Shown: positions 40,209-48,552 of the stretch, piece by piece
Numbering within the stretch: position 1 is the stretch's first letter
Layout: every line of letters starts with the position of its first letter
Assembly (NCBI RefSeq): GCF_030551255.1
Contig: NZ_CP130630.1
Span: 2,833,501-2,897,500 of the forward strand
Direction: 5' to 3'
Origin: Streptomyces sp. NL15-2K
GTDB lineage: Bacteria > Actinomycetota > Actinomycetes > Streptomycetales > Streptomycetaceae
DNA: 64,000 nucleotides
The notes under the pieces: generated by a model
Database searches by the model: none
What the model was told of the DNA's origin: nothing
The model's input: the letters and a program-made list of their open reading frames with translations, nothing else
Position numbers and translations under genes: made by a program

Positions 40209-40946
40209 TCAAGTCAGGCCGTGCAGCCCCGCCGCTCGCGCCGCCGTGCGCAGCACCTCCCGCAGCATCACCGGCGTGAGCCGCCCGGTGAAGGTGTTGC
40301 GCTGGCTGACGTGGAAGCAACCGAAGAGATCGAGGCCGTCCAGCGACACGCGCGCACCGTGCGCGAAGGCGGGTCGCGGCCGGGGTACCGTCCAGCCCGC
40401 CTGCGCGAACGCGGGCAGCGCGGCCTGCCAGCCGAAGGCGCCGAGCACGACCACGGCCCGCAGCGTCGGACGGAGCAGGTTCAGCTCCTGGACCAGCCAG
40501 GGCCGACAGGTGTCCCGCTCCTCGGGCGTGGGTTTGTTGGCGGGCGGGGCGCAGTGCACGGGCGCGGTCACACGTACGCCGTACAGCTCCAAGCCGTCGT
40601 CGGCGGAGACGGCGGTGGGCTGCGAGGCCAGCCCCACGTCGTACAGCGCCTGGTACAGCACGTCTCCGGAGCGGTCGCCGGTGAACATCCGGCCGGTGCG
40701 GTTGCCGCCGTGCGCGGCCGGGGCGAGACCGACGACGAGCAGACGGGCGTCCGACGGCCCGAAGCCCGGTACCGGTCGGCCCCAGTACGTCCAGTCGGCG
40801 AAGGCGGCGCGCTTGCCCCGGGCCACCTCCTCGCGCCACGCCACCAGCCGAGGGCAGGCCCGGCAGCCGGCGATCCGCTCGTCGAGCCCGGCAAGACCGA
40901 CGGAACCGGCCGGGCCGGCGGGACCCATGGGGCCGTTGGTGTCCAT
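40209..40946 (-). CDS. Uracil-DNA glycosylase, family 5 (UdgB-like)
   Basis: A 245-residue iron-sulfur uracil-DNA glycosylase. Cluster cysteines are visible in AGCRACPRLVAW and, further on, VHCAPPANKPTPEERDTCRP. The family motif A is GLAPAAHGGNRTGRMFTGD, where Ala replaces the catalytic Asp of family 4, and motif B is HVSQRNTFTGRLT. It removes uracil and deaminated bases, fitting high-GC genomes where C deamination is a burden. ATG 40946 follows GGTGG and lies 68 bp from the divergent S4 gene. An upstream in-frame extension to 40994 is not needed. The N-terminal GPMGPAGPAGSVGLAG is low-complexity. Confidence 0.9.
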   Translation of the reverse strand: MDTNGPMGPAGPAGSVGLAGLDERIAGCRACPRLVAWREEVARGKRAAFADWTYWGRPVPGFGPSDARLLVVGLAPAAHGGNRTGRMFTGDRSGDVLYQALYDVGLASQPTAVSADDGLELYGVRVTAPVHCAPPANKPTPEERDTCRPWLVQELNLLRPTLRAVVVLGAFGWQAALPAFAQAGWTVPRPRPAFAHGARVSLDGLDLFGCFHVSQRNTFTGRLTPVMLREVLRTAARAAGLHGLT

Positions 40947-41014
40947 GCGTCCACCGTACGACCGCGCCAGGAAACCCCCTGAGCGACTCAGCACGGGGCA
41001 TTAAGGTCGGAGAC

Positions 41015-41548
41015 ATGGCTGTGGAACGTACGGACGACGACGAGACGGGCGGGACAAGCGGGACTGCCGGGACCGCCGGGACTGCCGCGACGGGCGAGGA
41101 CGTGGACCCCAAGGTCGCCGCCGCGGTGGCCGCCGCCGAGGCAGCCGGTCCGCAGAGCGGTGAGAGCGTGCGCGTCGACAGCTGGATCTGGTCGGTCCGG
41201 CTGGTCAAGACCCGTTCCATGGGAGCCGCCGCCTGCAAAGGCGGGCACGTGCGGGTGAACGGCGAGCGCGTGAAGCCCGCGCACTCCGTGCGGGTCGGCG
41301 ACGAGGTGCGCGTACGGCAGGAGGGCCGGGAGCGGATCGTCGTGGTCAAGCGCCTGATCCGCAAGCGGGTCGGCGCCCCCGTGGCCGTCCAGTGCTACGT
41401 CGACAACAGTCCGCCGCCCCCGCCCCGCGAGGCCGTCGCCCCGGCCGGCATCCGCGACCGCGGTACGGGCCGCCCGACCAAGCGCGACCGCCGCGAGCTG
41501 GAGCGCCTGCGGGGACTGCTGGGCGGAGGCCGCCCCGAAGAGCACTGA
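41015..41548 (+). CDS. S4 RNA-binding domain protein (Hsp15/YrfH-like)
   Basis: A 177-residue protein with an S4 domain at about residues 52-110: VRVDSWIWSVRLVKTRSMGA, ACKGGHVRVNGERVKPAHSV then RVGDEVRVRQEGRERIVVVK. Like Hsp15 it should bind RNA, possibly stalled 50S peptidyl-tRNA complexes. The C-terminal half is Pro/Arg-rich (PPPPPREAVAPAGIRDRGTG, RPTKRDRRELERLRGLLG), as in Hsp15. The N-terminal 45 residues are Gly/Thr/Ala repeats (GTSGTAGTAGTAATG). Divergent from the UDG gene and followed by a strong inverted repeat. Confidence 0.88.
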   Translation: MAVERTDDDETGGTSGTAGTAGTAATGEDVDPKVAAAVAAAEAAGPQSGESVRVDSWIWSVRLVKTRSMGAAACKGGHVRVNGERVKPAHSVRVGDEVRVRQEGRERIVVVKRLIRKRVGAPVAVQCYVDNSPPPPPREAVAPAGIRDRGTGRPTKRDRRELERLRGLLGGGRPEEH

Positions 41549-41559
41549 CAGCCACGACG

Positions 41560-41623
41560 ACGGCGATGGCGGTGAGGTCCGGAGCAGGCTCTTCGACCTG
41601 CCGGACGCCACCGCCGTCGCCGT
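41560..41623. terminator. Long imperfect inverted repeat, terminator between S4 and DoxX genes
   Basis: The left arm 41560-41588 (ACGGCGATGGCGGTGAGGTC ...) and the right arm 41597-41623 pair over about 26 bp with few mismatches. The 8-nt loop is CTCTTCGA. It sits between convergent genes and would act for both. Confidence 0.75.
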
Positions 41624-41671
41624 ATCCGTACCCGTACCTGTTCGGGCTTCGCACGGCGTGGATCGCGCCCC

Positions 41672-42136
41672 TCACGCCTGTCGTCGCACCAGCCGCAGCA
41701 GATCCGCGTTGTGCCCGCGCCGCGCCCAGGCTATGAGGGCGAGCGGCACGATCAGGATCAGCGGTGTCGCCGCGTTCTCCCCGTCGAGGGCGGTGAGCGA
41801 GACGACGAACGCCCCCACCATCAGTCCGCTCAGCGCCACGGCCGCCACCGACTGCAGCACCGGGATCAACAGCGCGATTCCGCCGGCCAGTTCGAGGACA
41901 CCGATGGCGTACATCCCCGCGCTGCCCCATCCCATCTTGTCGAAGCCCTCGACGGCCGTGGGGTGCGCGATCAGCTTGGGCAGCGCGCTCGCGATCACGT
42001 AGAAGAGGGCGAGGAACACCTGCAGGGCGCGCAGGGCGATACGGGCTCGGCGACCGCGGGTGGTCGCGGACTCGGCGACGACGGTACGGGAGGTGGCGGC
42101 GGAGCCGGCGGGGACGGAAGCGGCGGTCTCGGACAT
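41672..42136 (-). CDS. DoxX-family membrane protein
   Basis: A 154-residue protein with four membrane helices: LQVFLALFYVIASALPKLIA, AGMYAIGVLELAGGIALLI, VAAVALSGLMVGAFVVSLTA and TPLILIVPLALIAWARRG. The DoxX signature F-K-x(n)-E-L-x-G-G-x-x-L is represented by FDKMGWGSAGMYAIGVLELA then GGIALLIPVL. Members are linked to terminal oxidases, thiosulfate oxidation or redox stress complexes; the specific role is unknown. The cytoplasmic N-terminus (about 30 residues) is Ala/Ser/Thr-rich. GGAGAC-type sequence precedes ATG 42136. Transcribed opposite the S4 gene. Confidence 0.85.
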   Translation of the reverse strand: MSETAASVPAGSAATSRTVVAESATTRGRRARIALRALQVFLALFYVIASALPKLIAHPTAVEGFDKMGWGSAGMYAIGVLELAGGIALLIPVLQSVAAVALSGLMVGAFVVSLTALDGENAATPLILIVPLALIAWARRGHNADLLRLVRRQA

Positions 42137-42263
42137 GAGGGTCTCCTGTGGGAAGCGGTCCGTGGTGCTGTCACAGAGGTAGACCCACGCCGACTCCAGA
42201 ACTCATCGCCGTCCGACGACTCTTGCCGCCCGACGACTCATCGCCGCTCGACAATTCTCGCGC

Positions 42264-42944
42264 CTAGGACACCGGCACGGCCCGCGCCCAGATCCGGTCC
42301 TCCGTCAGGTACTTGTCCACCTTCAGCCCTGCCTCCGCCAGAGCCTCCTCGAACTGCTCCTTCGTCAGCGGCCGGGCCCGGAACGTCTGGGTCCAGGTCG
42401 CGTCCGGGAACTCGTACTCCGCGAGCACCGAGTTCACGCCGTCCCCCACCGGCTCCGACGATGCGATCCGCAGGGTGAAGCCGCTGGGGTCGACCCTCTC
42501 GCGCGGCACGTTCGTGTGGTAGTCCTCGCCCTCGCGCTGGATGAGCACGCAGCCGTCCTCCGCGACGTGCCGTACACAGGTGCGCAGCAGCGCCTGCCGC
42601 ACCTTGACGTCACTGGTGTGCACGAGGAACGACGCGAGCAGCACCACGTCGAATCTCTCGCCCAGGTCCAGTTCCTCGATCGGGCTGCATATCGTGCGTG
42701 CCCCGCGGACGCGCTCCAGCATCTCGGCGGACTCGTCCACCGCCGTGACCGTGAACCCCCGCTCCAGCAGCGGATGGGTCATGCGCCCCACCCCGCTGCC
42801 CAGCTCCAGGATGCGCGCGCCCGCCGGTACCGCCGCGGTGATGATGTCCGGCTCCGGCCCTGCGGGCAGCCGCGAGTAAAGCTCGACCGCGCAGCCGTCC
42901 GGGGTGATCGGCCCCGGCCCCGTGCCCTGATGTCCCGCTCGCAT
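42264..42944 (-). CDS. Class I SAM-dependent methyltransferase
   Basis: A 226-residue methyltransferase. Motif I ARILELGSGVGRMTHPLLER, the Asp-Glu after strand 2 in TVTAVDESAEMLERV, FDVVLLASFLVHTSDVKVRQ and the C-terminal substrate-binding half with EDYHTNVPRERVDPSGFTLR. GGAG lies 6 nt upstream of ATG 42944; ATG 42956 would add four residues. Substrate unknown. It is downstream of the acyltransferase gene on the same strand (start at 43970, end 43071), 126 bp apart. Confidence 0.85.
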   Translation of the reverse strand: MRAGHQGTGPGPITPDGCAVELYSRLPAGPEPDIITAAVPAGARILELGSGVGRMTHPLLERGFTVTAVDESAEMLERVRGARTICSPIEELDLGERFDVVLLASFLVHTSDVKVRQALLRTCVRHVAEDGCVLIQREGEDYHTNVPRERVDPSGFTLRIASSEPVGDGVNSVLAEYEFPDATWTQTFRARPLTKEQFEEALAEAGLKVDKYLTEDRIWARAVPVS

Positions 42945-43070
42945 TTTCAGCTCCATGCCCGTCCAACGGCCCGCATCCCCACGCCCGTTCCCGTCCGGCC
43001 CCGCTTCACCCGTCCGAGTGACAGCGGGCAGCACGCCCCCCGTACCCGGCGCAGCCCGGCCCCCCATACC

Positions 43071-43970
43071 TCACAACGGAAACCAGCCATGCCCGATGTA
43101 CCAGTGGCCGCCCGCCCGCAGATGGTCACCGACGGCCCGCTCCACGGAGGTGCGCCGGGGCAGGCTCTCCACGGGCAGCTCCGGGTCCCCGAAGACGAAC
43201 TGAACCGGCTCGGTGTCCGCCGGTTCCGTGTCCTCGCGGGCGATCCGGAAGCGCTCCTGGAACCGGACGACGTTGGAGTCCGCGGGCAGATACCGCTTCA
43301 ACTGCGGGTCGAGCAGCCAGGAGTGGCAGAGCGCGGCCCGGTACTTCTCCTCGGGGTAGTGCCTCGCGAAGAACTCGCCGGCCAGCGCCAGCGCGCGGTC
43401 GCAGGCGGCCGGTGACAGAGGCCCGAGGAAGTCGGGGATGTGAAGGTTCAGACACAGGGTGCCGGGGGCCACGTCCAGCCCGGCCGCCGCGAGCACCCGC
43501 GCCGTACGCTCCCCGTGCCGCGCCCGCTCGAACTGCAGCCGGCCCAACTGGTACAGCTCGCCCCGGAAGTGACGGGTGAGCCAGCGCGGCGCCTGCGCGC
43601 CTGTCGTGCCGTGGCGTCTGCGGTGCACGGCCATGTTCCGCCCGAGGTCGGTGAGGGTGCGCCGGGAGACGTCGGCCGGTATGCCGCGCTCCCGGTGGTA
43701 CGCGCGGGTGCGGGGCAGCGCCGCCACGAACACGTACAAGGGGAAGCAGCGCCGCAGGGCGCCCGATGCCCAGTCGAGCTCGGGCGGGTCGCCCGCGCCG
43801 CCGATCTCCCCCATCCCCCGGACGAGGTCCTCGACCGACGCCTCGAGGAGCCGCGCCAGCTCCGGATCGTCCGTGACCCGTCGGCCCATCCGTACGAGTT
43901 CGTTGATGTCGTCGTGCGGTACCGCCAGGTCGAGCAGTACCTCGGCCAGCTCATCGGCATCCGGAAGCAC
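43071..43970 (-). CDS. Acyltransferase-domain protein (NAT_N/GNAT_C type)
   Basis: A 299-residue protein that I recognise as the actinobacterial acyltransferase-domain group with an N-terminal helical domain and GNAT-like C-terminal domain. Visible: LPDADELAEVLLDLAVPHDD at the start, FPLYVFVAALPRTRAYHRER, LQFERARHGERTARVLAAAG, LCLNLHIPDFLGPLSPAACD and RAALCHSWLLDPQLKRYLPA, then SVERAVGDHLRAGGHWYIGH and GWFPL at the end. The acyl acceptor is unknown. GTG 43970 is chosen from AGGGGGG about 7 nt upstream. It is divergent from the DUF6343 gene across 68 bp that contain a nested palindrome. Confidence 0.75.
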   Translation of the reverse strand: MLPDADELAEVLLDLAVPHDDINELVRMGRRVTDDPELARLLEASVEDLVRGMGEIGGAGDPPELDWASGALRRCFPLYVFVAALPRTRAYHRERGIPADVSRRTLTDLGRNMAVHRRRHGTTGAQAPRWLTRHFRGELYQLGRLQFERARHGERTARVLAAAGLDVAPGTLCLNLHIPDFLGPLSPAACDRALALAGEFFARHYPEEKYRAALCHSWLLDPQLKRYLPADSNVVRFQERFRIAREDTEPADTEPVQFVFGDPELPVESLPRRTSVERAVGDHLRAGGHWYIGHGWFPL

Positions 43971-43990
43971 GTGGGGACCCCCCTGTTCGG

Positions 43991-44020
43991 ACCCTTTGGT
44001 GAACGTCCGTTCCGAAGGGT
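43991..44020. promoter_or_regulatory. Nested inverted repeats in the divergent spacer
   Basis: The inner GAACG-TC-CGTTC (44001-44012) is enclosed by ACCCTT (43991-43996) and AAGGGT (44015-44020). The site is between GTG 43970 and GTG 44039 and could regulate both genes. Confidence 0.5.
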
Positions 44021-44038
44021 ACGTTGCAAGGAGGAGTA

Positions 44039-44308
44039 GTGATCCCGATGCGTACGGGCAGTGAACCGACGACCGCGCGCAGTGCATTGCGGCTGCGCTT
44101 CTGGCTGAGCGCGTGGGGGCTGATCTGGGCCGTCTTCGGCACGATCGCCTTCGCGCTCGCCGGACGCCCGGGCTGGGCGATCGCCTGCGGGGTGCTGTGG
44201 CTGGTGATCACCGTCGACATGACGCTGATCCTGCGGCACATCCGCCAGGGCCCGCACTACCAGCCGGGCCGCGACATCCCGCCGTACCGCCCGCCGGACA
44301 GGCCCTAG
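44039..44308 (+). CDS. DUF6343-family small membrane protein
   Basis: An 89-residue protein with two membrane helices: RFWLSAWGLIWAVFGTIAFA and GWAIACGVLWLVITVDMTLI. The C-terminus is ILRHIRQGPHYQPGRDIPPY, typical of DUF6343, a family I know only from Streptomyces and relatives. GTG 44039 is preferred because AAGGAGGAG lies about 4 nt upstream; ATG 44048 is in frame but farther away. Function unknown. Its stop codon lies in the loop of a strong hairpin. Confidence 0.75.
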   Translation: MIPMRTGSEPTTARSALRLRFWLSAWGLIWAVFGTIAFALAGRPGWAIACGVLWLVITVDMTLILRHIRQGPHYQPGRDIPPYRPPDRP

Positions 44309-44326
44309 AGTCGGCCTGTCCGGCGG
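44291..44326. terminator. Perfect 14-bp hairpin terminator, stop codon in the loop
   Basis: CCGCCGGACAGGCC (44291-44304) pairs with 44313-44326 around an 8-nt loop CTAGAGTC that holds the TAG stop of the upstream gene. The left arm is coding (Pro-Pro-Asp-Arg-Pro). It lies before the convergent TPR gene. Confidence 0.85.
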
Positions 44327-44332
44327 GGCGGT

Positions 44333-44713
44333 TCACGAGTCGAAGCGTGCCGCCTGCAGGAACTCCGGTTTCGGATCCAGCGCGGCCGCCAGGCGGAAGT
44401 GGCGCCTGGCCTGGTCCTGGCGGCCCTGGCGCTCGTAGGTCCGGGCGAGCGCGAAGTGCGCGAACGCGTTGTCCGGCTCGCGCTCCAGGACGATGGTGAA
44501 CTCCAGCTCCGCGGGTCGCAGTTGCGCGGCCGCGAAGAAGGCACGCGCGCGCAGCAGCCGTGCGGCGGTGTTCTCCGGGTGCGCGGCGACGACCGAGTCG
44601 AGCAGCTTCACCGCGCCCCGCGGGTCCCGTGCGGCGAGCAACTGCTCGGCGGCGCGGAAGTCGATGACATGCGTCTCGGGAGTACGTCCGGTGGAACCGC
44701 TGGTCTCGGGCAC
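44333..44713 (-). CDS. Tetratricopeptide repeat protein
   Basis: A 126-residue all-helical protein with about three TPR units: DFRAAEQLLAARDPRGAVKL, NTAARLLRARAFFAAAQLRP and DNAFAHFALARTYERQGRQD then ARRHFRLAAALDPKPEFLQA. TPRs mediate protein-protein contacts; no enzyme part is present. GTG 44713 has AAGGA 7 nt upstream. It lies between coaE and a convergent DUF6343 gene and is transcribed after coaE (50 bp gap), so the pair may be an operon. Confidence 0.88.
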   Translation of the reverse strand: MPETSGSTGRTPETHVIDFRAAEQLLAARDPRGAVKLLDSVVAAHPENTAARLLRARAFFAAAQLRPAELEFTIVLEREPDNAFAHFALARTYERQGRQDQARRHFRLAAALDPKPEFLQAARFDS

Positions 44714-44763
44714 GGCAAAGTCCTTCCCTTACTGGCAGGGTTCAACGCCCGGACGGGGGCCTG

Positions 44764-45393
44764 CTATTCCTGGGACTCCTGTGGCGATGCCCGGGTCGCG
44801 CGGGCCCTGCGGACGAGATCGGCCCAGACGTCCCGTACACGCCGCTGGAGTTCTTCCAGGGGGACGTCGTTGTCGATGACGATGTCCGCGATCTCCAGGC
44901 GCTTCTCGCGTGTCGCCTGGGCGGCCATGCGCGCGCGGGCGTCCGCCTCGGTCATGCCGCGCAGCCGGACGAGCCGGTCGAGCTGGGTCTCGGGGTTCGC
45001 GTCGACGACGACCACGACGTCGTACAGCGGCGCGAGTCCGTTCTCCGCGAGGAGCGGGACGTCGTGGACGACGACGGCGTCCTCGGCGGCGGCGGTTTCC
45101 AGCTCGCGGGAGCGGGCGCCGACCAAGGGGTGCACGATCGCGTTCAGGCGGGCGAGCTCTTCCGGGTCGGCGAAGACGATCGAGCCCAGCTTGGGCCGGT
45201 CCAGGCTGCCGTCGGCGGCGAGGATCTCCTCGCCGAAGGCCTCGACGACCGCGGCGAGGCCGGGCGTCCCCGGTGCGACGACCTCGCGCGCGATGCGGTC
45301 CGCGTCGATCAGCACGGCCCCGCACTCCACGAGCAGCCGCGACACCTCGCTCTTGCCGGCGCCGATGCCCCCGGTCAACCCCACTTTCAGCAT
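44764..45393 (-). CDS. coaE: Dephospho-CoA kinase
   Basis: The last enzyme of coenzyme A synthesis: ATP-dependent phosphorylation of the 3'-OH of dephospho-CoA. The 209-residue protein has P-loop [17 protein letters not shown] at residues 5-21, the substrate block [20 protein letters not shown], the lid region [17 protein letters not shown] and [20 protein letters not shown]. It ends with [20 protein letters not shown] 45393 directly opens the family N-terminus. Length is that of a single-domain CoaE; the GrpB fusion seen in mycobacteria is absent. Same strand as PAC2 and rpsA, with intervening spacers of 55 and 437 bp. Confidence 0.96.
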   Translation of the reverse strand: MLKVGLTGGIGAGKSEVSRLLVECGAVLIDADRIAREVVAPGTPGLAAVVEAFGEEILAADGSLDRPKLGSIVFADPEELARLNAIVHPLVGARSRELETAAAEDAVVVHDVPLLAENGLAPLYDVVVVVDANPETQLDRLVRLRGMTEADARARMAAQATREKRLEIADIVIDNDVPLEELQRRVRDVWADLVRRARATRASPQESQE

Positions 45394-45448
45394 GAGCGGA
45401 AGCTTAGGGCCTGCCACCGACAACGCACCCTGCGGACTCCGGCGGGGC

Positions 45449-46387
45449 TCAGCCGTCCCCCTCCCGTTCCGCCAGGAAACGCTCGAACTCGCGTCCGATC
45501 TCGTCCGCCGACGGGATCTCGACGGGCTCGGCGAGCATGTTGCCCCGGACCTCGGCGCCCGCTGCGGCGTCGTACTGGTGCTCCAGGCCCTGGACGAGCG
45601 CGACGAGCTCCTCGTCGCCCTCCTGGATCTGCCGGTCGATCTCGGTCTGCGTGCGGTACGCATCCGTGCGCAGGGCGTGGGCGATGGCGGGCAGCACCAG
45701 GCCGGTCCCTGCCGTGATGGCCTCCAGGACGGTCAGCGCCGCGTCCGGGTACGGGGAGCGGGCGATGTAGTGCGGTACGTGCGCGGCGACGCCCAGGACG
45801 TCGTGTCCGGCCTCCATGAGGCGGTACTCGATCAGCGCCTCCGCGCTGCCGGGCACCTGAGCCTCCTCGAAGGGGCTGGCGTGGCCGGGCACGAGATCGT
45901 TGCGGTTGCCGTGCGGAGTGATGCCCACGGGGCGGGTGTGCGGGACGCCCATGGGGATGCCGTGGAAGTTCACCGACAGGCGGACGCCGAGCCGCTCCAC
46001 GATCTGCTGGACGGCCGCGGCGAAGCGCTCCCACTCCACGTCCGGCTCCGGGCCGGACAGCAGCAGGAAGGGTGCCCCGGTGGCGTCCTGGACCAGCCGC
46101 ACGTCGAGGGTGGGCTCCTCGTACGCGGCCCAGCGGTCGCGCTTGAACGTCAGCAGCGGGCGGCGGGCCCGGTAGTCCACGAGCCGGTCGTGGTCGAAGC
46201 GCGCGACGACCTGGTGGGGCAGCGAGTCGAGGAGCCGGTCGACGATCTGGTCGCCGGTCTCGCCCGCGTCGATGTATCCGTCGAAGTGGTAGAGCATGAC
46301 AAGTCCGGCCGACTCCTGGGCGAGCGCCATGTCGACCACGGCGAGGCCCTTCGGCTCCCATGCGTACAAACCCTGCGGATCAAGCAC
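45449..46387 (-). CDS. PAC2-family protein (proteasome assembly chaperone-like)
   Basis: A 312-residue actinobacterial PAC2 protein. Features include [60 protein letters not shown] and [20 protein letters not shown], all typical. Eukaryotic relatives help to assemble the 20S proteasome; bacterial members are of unresolved function. GTG 46387 has GGAGGAG 8 nt upstream and gives the start [10 protein letters not shown]. The C-terminal [17 protein letters not shown] acidic tail is usual. Possibly co-transcribed with coaE. Confidence 0.85.
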   Translation of the reverse strand: MLDPQGLYAWEPKGLAVVDMALAQESAGLVMLYHFDGYIDAGETGDQIVDRLLDSLPHQVVARFDHDRLVDYRARRPLLTFKRDRWAAYEEPTLDVRLVQDATGAPFLLLSGPEPDVEWERFAAAVQQIVERLGVRLSVNFHGIPMGVPHTRPVGITPHGNRNDLVPGHASPFEEAQVPGSAEALIEYRLMEAGHDVLGVAAHVPHYIARSPYPDAALTVLEAITAGTGLVLPAIAHALRTDAYRTQTEIDRQIQEGDEELVALVQGLEHQYDAAAGAEVRGNMLAEPVEIPSADEIGREFERFLAEREGDG

Positions 46388-46483
46388 TGTGACCGCTCCT
46401 CCTCGTGTTCGTACTGCACAACGCGGTGCGGGGCGTGGGCATTCCCGCCTCATGCCCCTGATCAGGCACCTCTCACTGCCTTT

Positions 46484-46654
46484 TCATACGTCGCTCCCCT
46501 GAGTCACCCCTTGAGTCACCCATTCACCGAAGTCACCGTCTCGCTCCGTCAACTCCCCGTCCAGCGCTCCCTTCTTCGTGGCCTTGGCGAGCAACTCCGA
46601 GACGTGGCCGTAGACATCGGCCTTCGCGGTGCGGTACCGCACGGGCTCGGCCAT
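46484..46654 (-). CDS. Possible small hypothetical protein
   Basis: ATG 46654 to 46484 would encode 56 residues (MAEPVRYRTAKADVYGHVSE ... DFGEWVTQGVTQGSDV). A longer frame to GTG 46741 starts inside the terminator hairpin and is unlikely. Composition looks somewhat coding-like (charged, helical), but the ribosome binding site is too close to the ATG. I cannot assign a function and it may not be expressed. Confidence 0.3.
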   Translation of the reverse strand: MAEPVRYRTAKADVYGHVSELLAKATKKGALDGELTERDGDFGEWVTQGVTQGSDV

Positions 46655-46740
46655 CCTGGCCGACTCGTTGGAGAGGGGTTGCACCGGGGCCGCCGTGCCG
46701 GGCGCCGTCCCCCCATCCGCGCCGGCGACACTCGAACGCA

Positions 46741-46777
46741 CTGAGGGCCCGCACCCAAGATGGGTGCGGGCCCTCAG
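46741..46777 (-). terminator. rpsA transcription terminator
   Basis: Perfect 16-bp arms, CTGAGGGCCCGCACCC (46741-46756) and its complement (46762-46777), with a 5-nt loop. It begins 48 nt after the rpsA stop codon in the direction of transcription. Confidence 0.9.
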
Positions 46778-46824
46778 CTCAACGGCTAAGCCTCAGCAGC
46801 TGGGGTCTCCCCCTCTGGGGGAGT

Positions 46825-48324
46825 TCAGCTCTGGCCGCCGGCCAGCTTCTCCCGCAGCGCGGCAAGCGCCTCGTCCGAGGCCAGCGCGCCGGAGTTGTCC
46901 GGGCCCTCGGAGGAGTACGAACCGCCACCACCGGCCGCAGCCGGAGCGGCGGCCTCGGTGCCGCCCTCGGCAGCTGCCTTCTCGTCCGCCTCGCGGGACT
47001 TGATGACCTGCTGCTGGTGCTGCTCGAAGCGGGTCTGCGCCTCGGCGTACTGGCGCTCCCACTCCTCGCGCTGCTTCTCGTAGCCCTCGAGCCAGTCGTT
47101 GGTCTCGGGGTCGAAGCCCTCGGGGTAGATGTAGTTGCCCTGGTCGTCGTACGACGCGGCCATGCCGTACAGCGTCGGGTCGAACTCGACCGAGGCCGGG
47201 TCGGCACCGAAGGACTCGTTGGCCTGCTTCAGCGAGAGGCTGATGCGACGGCGCTCGAGGTCGATGTCGATGACCTTGACGAAGATCTCGTCGTTGACCT
47301 GGACGACCTGCTCCGGGATCTCCACGTGGCGCTCGGCCAGCTCGGAGATGTGGACCAGACCCTCGATGCCCTCGTCCACGCGGACGAACGCACCGAACGG
47401 AACCAGCTTCGTGACCTTGCCGGGCACGACCTGGCCGATCTGGTGGGTGCGGGCGAACTGCTGCCACGGGTCTTCCTGGGTCGCCTTCAGCGACAGGGAG
47501 ACACGCTCGCGGTCCATGTCGACGTCGAGGACCTCGACCGTGACCTCCTGGCCGACCTCGACGACCTCGGAGGGGTGGTCGATGTGCTTCCAGGACAGCT
47601 CGGACACGTGGACCAGACCGTCGACGCCACCCAGGTCCACGAAGGCACCGAAGTTGACGATCGAGGAGACGACGCCGGAACGGACCTGACCCTTCTGCAG
47701 GGTCGTGAGGAACGTCTGGCGGACCTCGGACTGGGTCTGCTCCAGCCAGGCACGGCGGGACAGGACCACGTTGTTGCGGTTCTTGTCCAGCTCGATGATC
47801 TTGGCCTCGAGCTCCTTGCCCACGTAGGGCTGGAGGTCGCGGACGCGGCGCATCTCGACCAGGGAAGCCGGGAGGAAGCCACGGAGGCCGATGTCGAGGA
47901 TGAGACCACCCTTGACGACCTCGATGACGGTACCGGTGACGATCCCGTCCTCTTCCTTGATCTTCTCGATGGTGCCCCAGGCGCGCTCGTACTGGGCACG
48001 CTTCTTCGAGAGGATCAGGCGGCCTTCCTTGTCCTCCTTCTGAAGAACAAGGGCTTCGATCTCGTCACCGACGGCGACGACCTCGTTCGGGTCGACGTCG
48101 TGCTTGATCGAGAGCTCGCGGCTCGGGATAACGCCTTCGGTCTTGTAACCGATGTCGAGCAGGACCTCGTCCCGGTCGACCTTCACGATGACGCCGTCGA
48201 CGATGTCGCCGTCGTTGAAGTACTTGATCGTCTCGTCGATCGCGGCGAGGAAGGCTTCCTCGTTACCGATGTCGTTGACCGCTACCTGCGGGGTGGTGGC
48301 GGTGGTCTCGGTGCTGCTCGTCAT
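46825..48324 (-). CDS. rpsA: 30S ribosomal protein S1
   Basis: The 499-residue S1 protein binds mRNA and helps initiation on structured messages. Four S1 (OB-fold) domains are visible: residues about 38-107 (GDIVDGVIVKVDRDEVLLDI), 125-190 (TGTVIEVVKGGLILDIGLRG), 210-280 (SGVVSSIVNFGAFVDLGGVD) and 295-366 (GKVTKLVPFGAFVRVDEGIE). A long disordered acidic/Ala/Gly tail (AAEGGTEAAAPAAAGGGGSY) follows, the actinobacterial form with four rather than six domains. The ATG at 48324 has GGAG about 11 nt upstream. Transcription is from a consensus promoter about 200 nt upstream, with a terminator at 46741-46777. Confidence 0.97.
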   Translation of the reverse strand: MTSSTETTATTPQVAVNDIGNEEAFLAAIDETIKYFNDGDIVDGVIVKVDRDEVLLDIGYKTEGVIPSRELSIKHDVDPNEVVAVGDEIEALVLQKEDKEGRLILSKKRAQYERAWGTIEKIKEEDGIVTGTVIEVVKGGLILDIGLRGFLPASLVEMRRVRDLQPYVGKELEAKIIELDKNRNNVVLSRRAWLEQTQSEVRQTFLTTLQKGQVRSGVVSSIVNFGAFVDLGGVDGLVHVSELSWKHIDHPSEVVEVGQEVTVEVLDVDMDRERVSLSLKATQEDPWQQFARTHQIGQVVPGKVTKLVPFGAFVRVDEGIEGLVHISELAERHVEIPEQVVQVNDEIFVKVIDIDLERRRISLSLKQANESFGADPASVEFDPTLYGMAASYDDQGNYIYPEGFDPETNDWLEGYEKQREEWERQYAEAQTRFEQHQQQVIKSREADEKAAAEGGTEAAAPAAAGGGGSYSSEGPDNSGALASDEALAALREKLAGGQS

Positions 48325-48523
48325 GTGGGAAAGGGCTCCGGTACGGACATTGAAGTCGTAGGTACTGCTTTACGCCGGGAGCCCGTTTCGCTCTGAAGAA
48401 GCCGGACAGCCAAGGAAGCGCCACAGAAAACCACTGGTGGCGCCTCGACAACCGAGGGGACATACAACAGATGCGAGCGCAGCCTGCTACGTCTGAGGTG
48501 CGCAGGCCCGCAGCGCAACTTGT
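48325..48523 (-). other. rpsA 5' untranslated leader
   Basis: From the promoter at 48524-48552 the leader to the ATG at 48324 is about 190 nt. It contains a hairpin at 48418-48443 (GCGCCAC ... GTGGCGC). Long structured leaders are common for S1 genes, where S1 represses its own translation. Confidence 0.55.
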
Positions 48524-48552
48524 AGCATACGGGGGCAGCCGGACAGGGTCAA
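48524..48552 (-). promoter_or_regulatory. Consensus sigma-70/HrdB promoter of rpsA
   Basis: On the reverse strand TTGACC (48552-48547), a 17-bp spacer, then TATGCT (48529-48524). This matches the HrdB consensus TTGACN-N17-TANNNT closely. It drives rpsA with a leader of about 190 nt. Confidence 0.85.

Larger units (their letters stand above)
46388..46824. other. Spacer between PAC2 and rpsA with a strong hairpin and a possible small ORF
   Basis: It contains the rpsA terminator hairpin (46741-46777), a dispersed short hairpin at 46799-46823 that ends at the rpsA stop codon, and a weak ORF at 46484-46654. The rest is expected to hold the PAC2 promoter. No other gene is visible. Confidence 0.6.

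Noticed and set aside
46484..46741. A longer small ORF starting at GTG 46741
   Set aside because: Its start lies in the rpsA terminator hairpin with no ribosome binding site; only a shorter version is kept, with low confidence.
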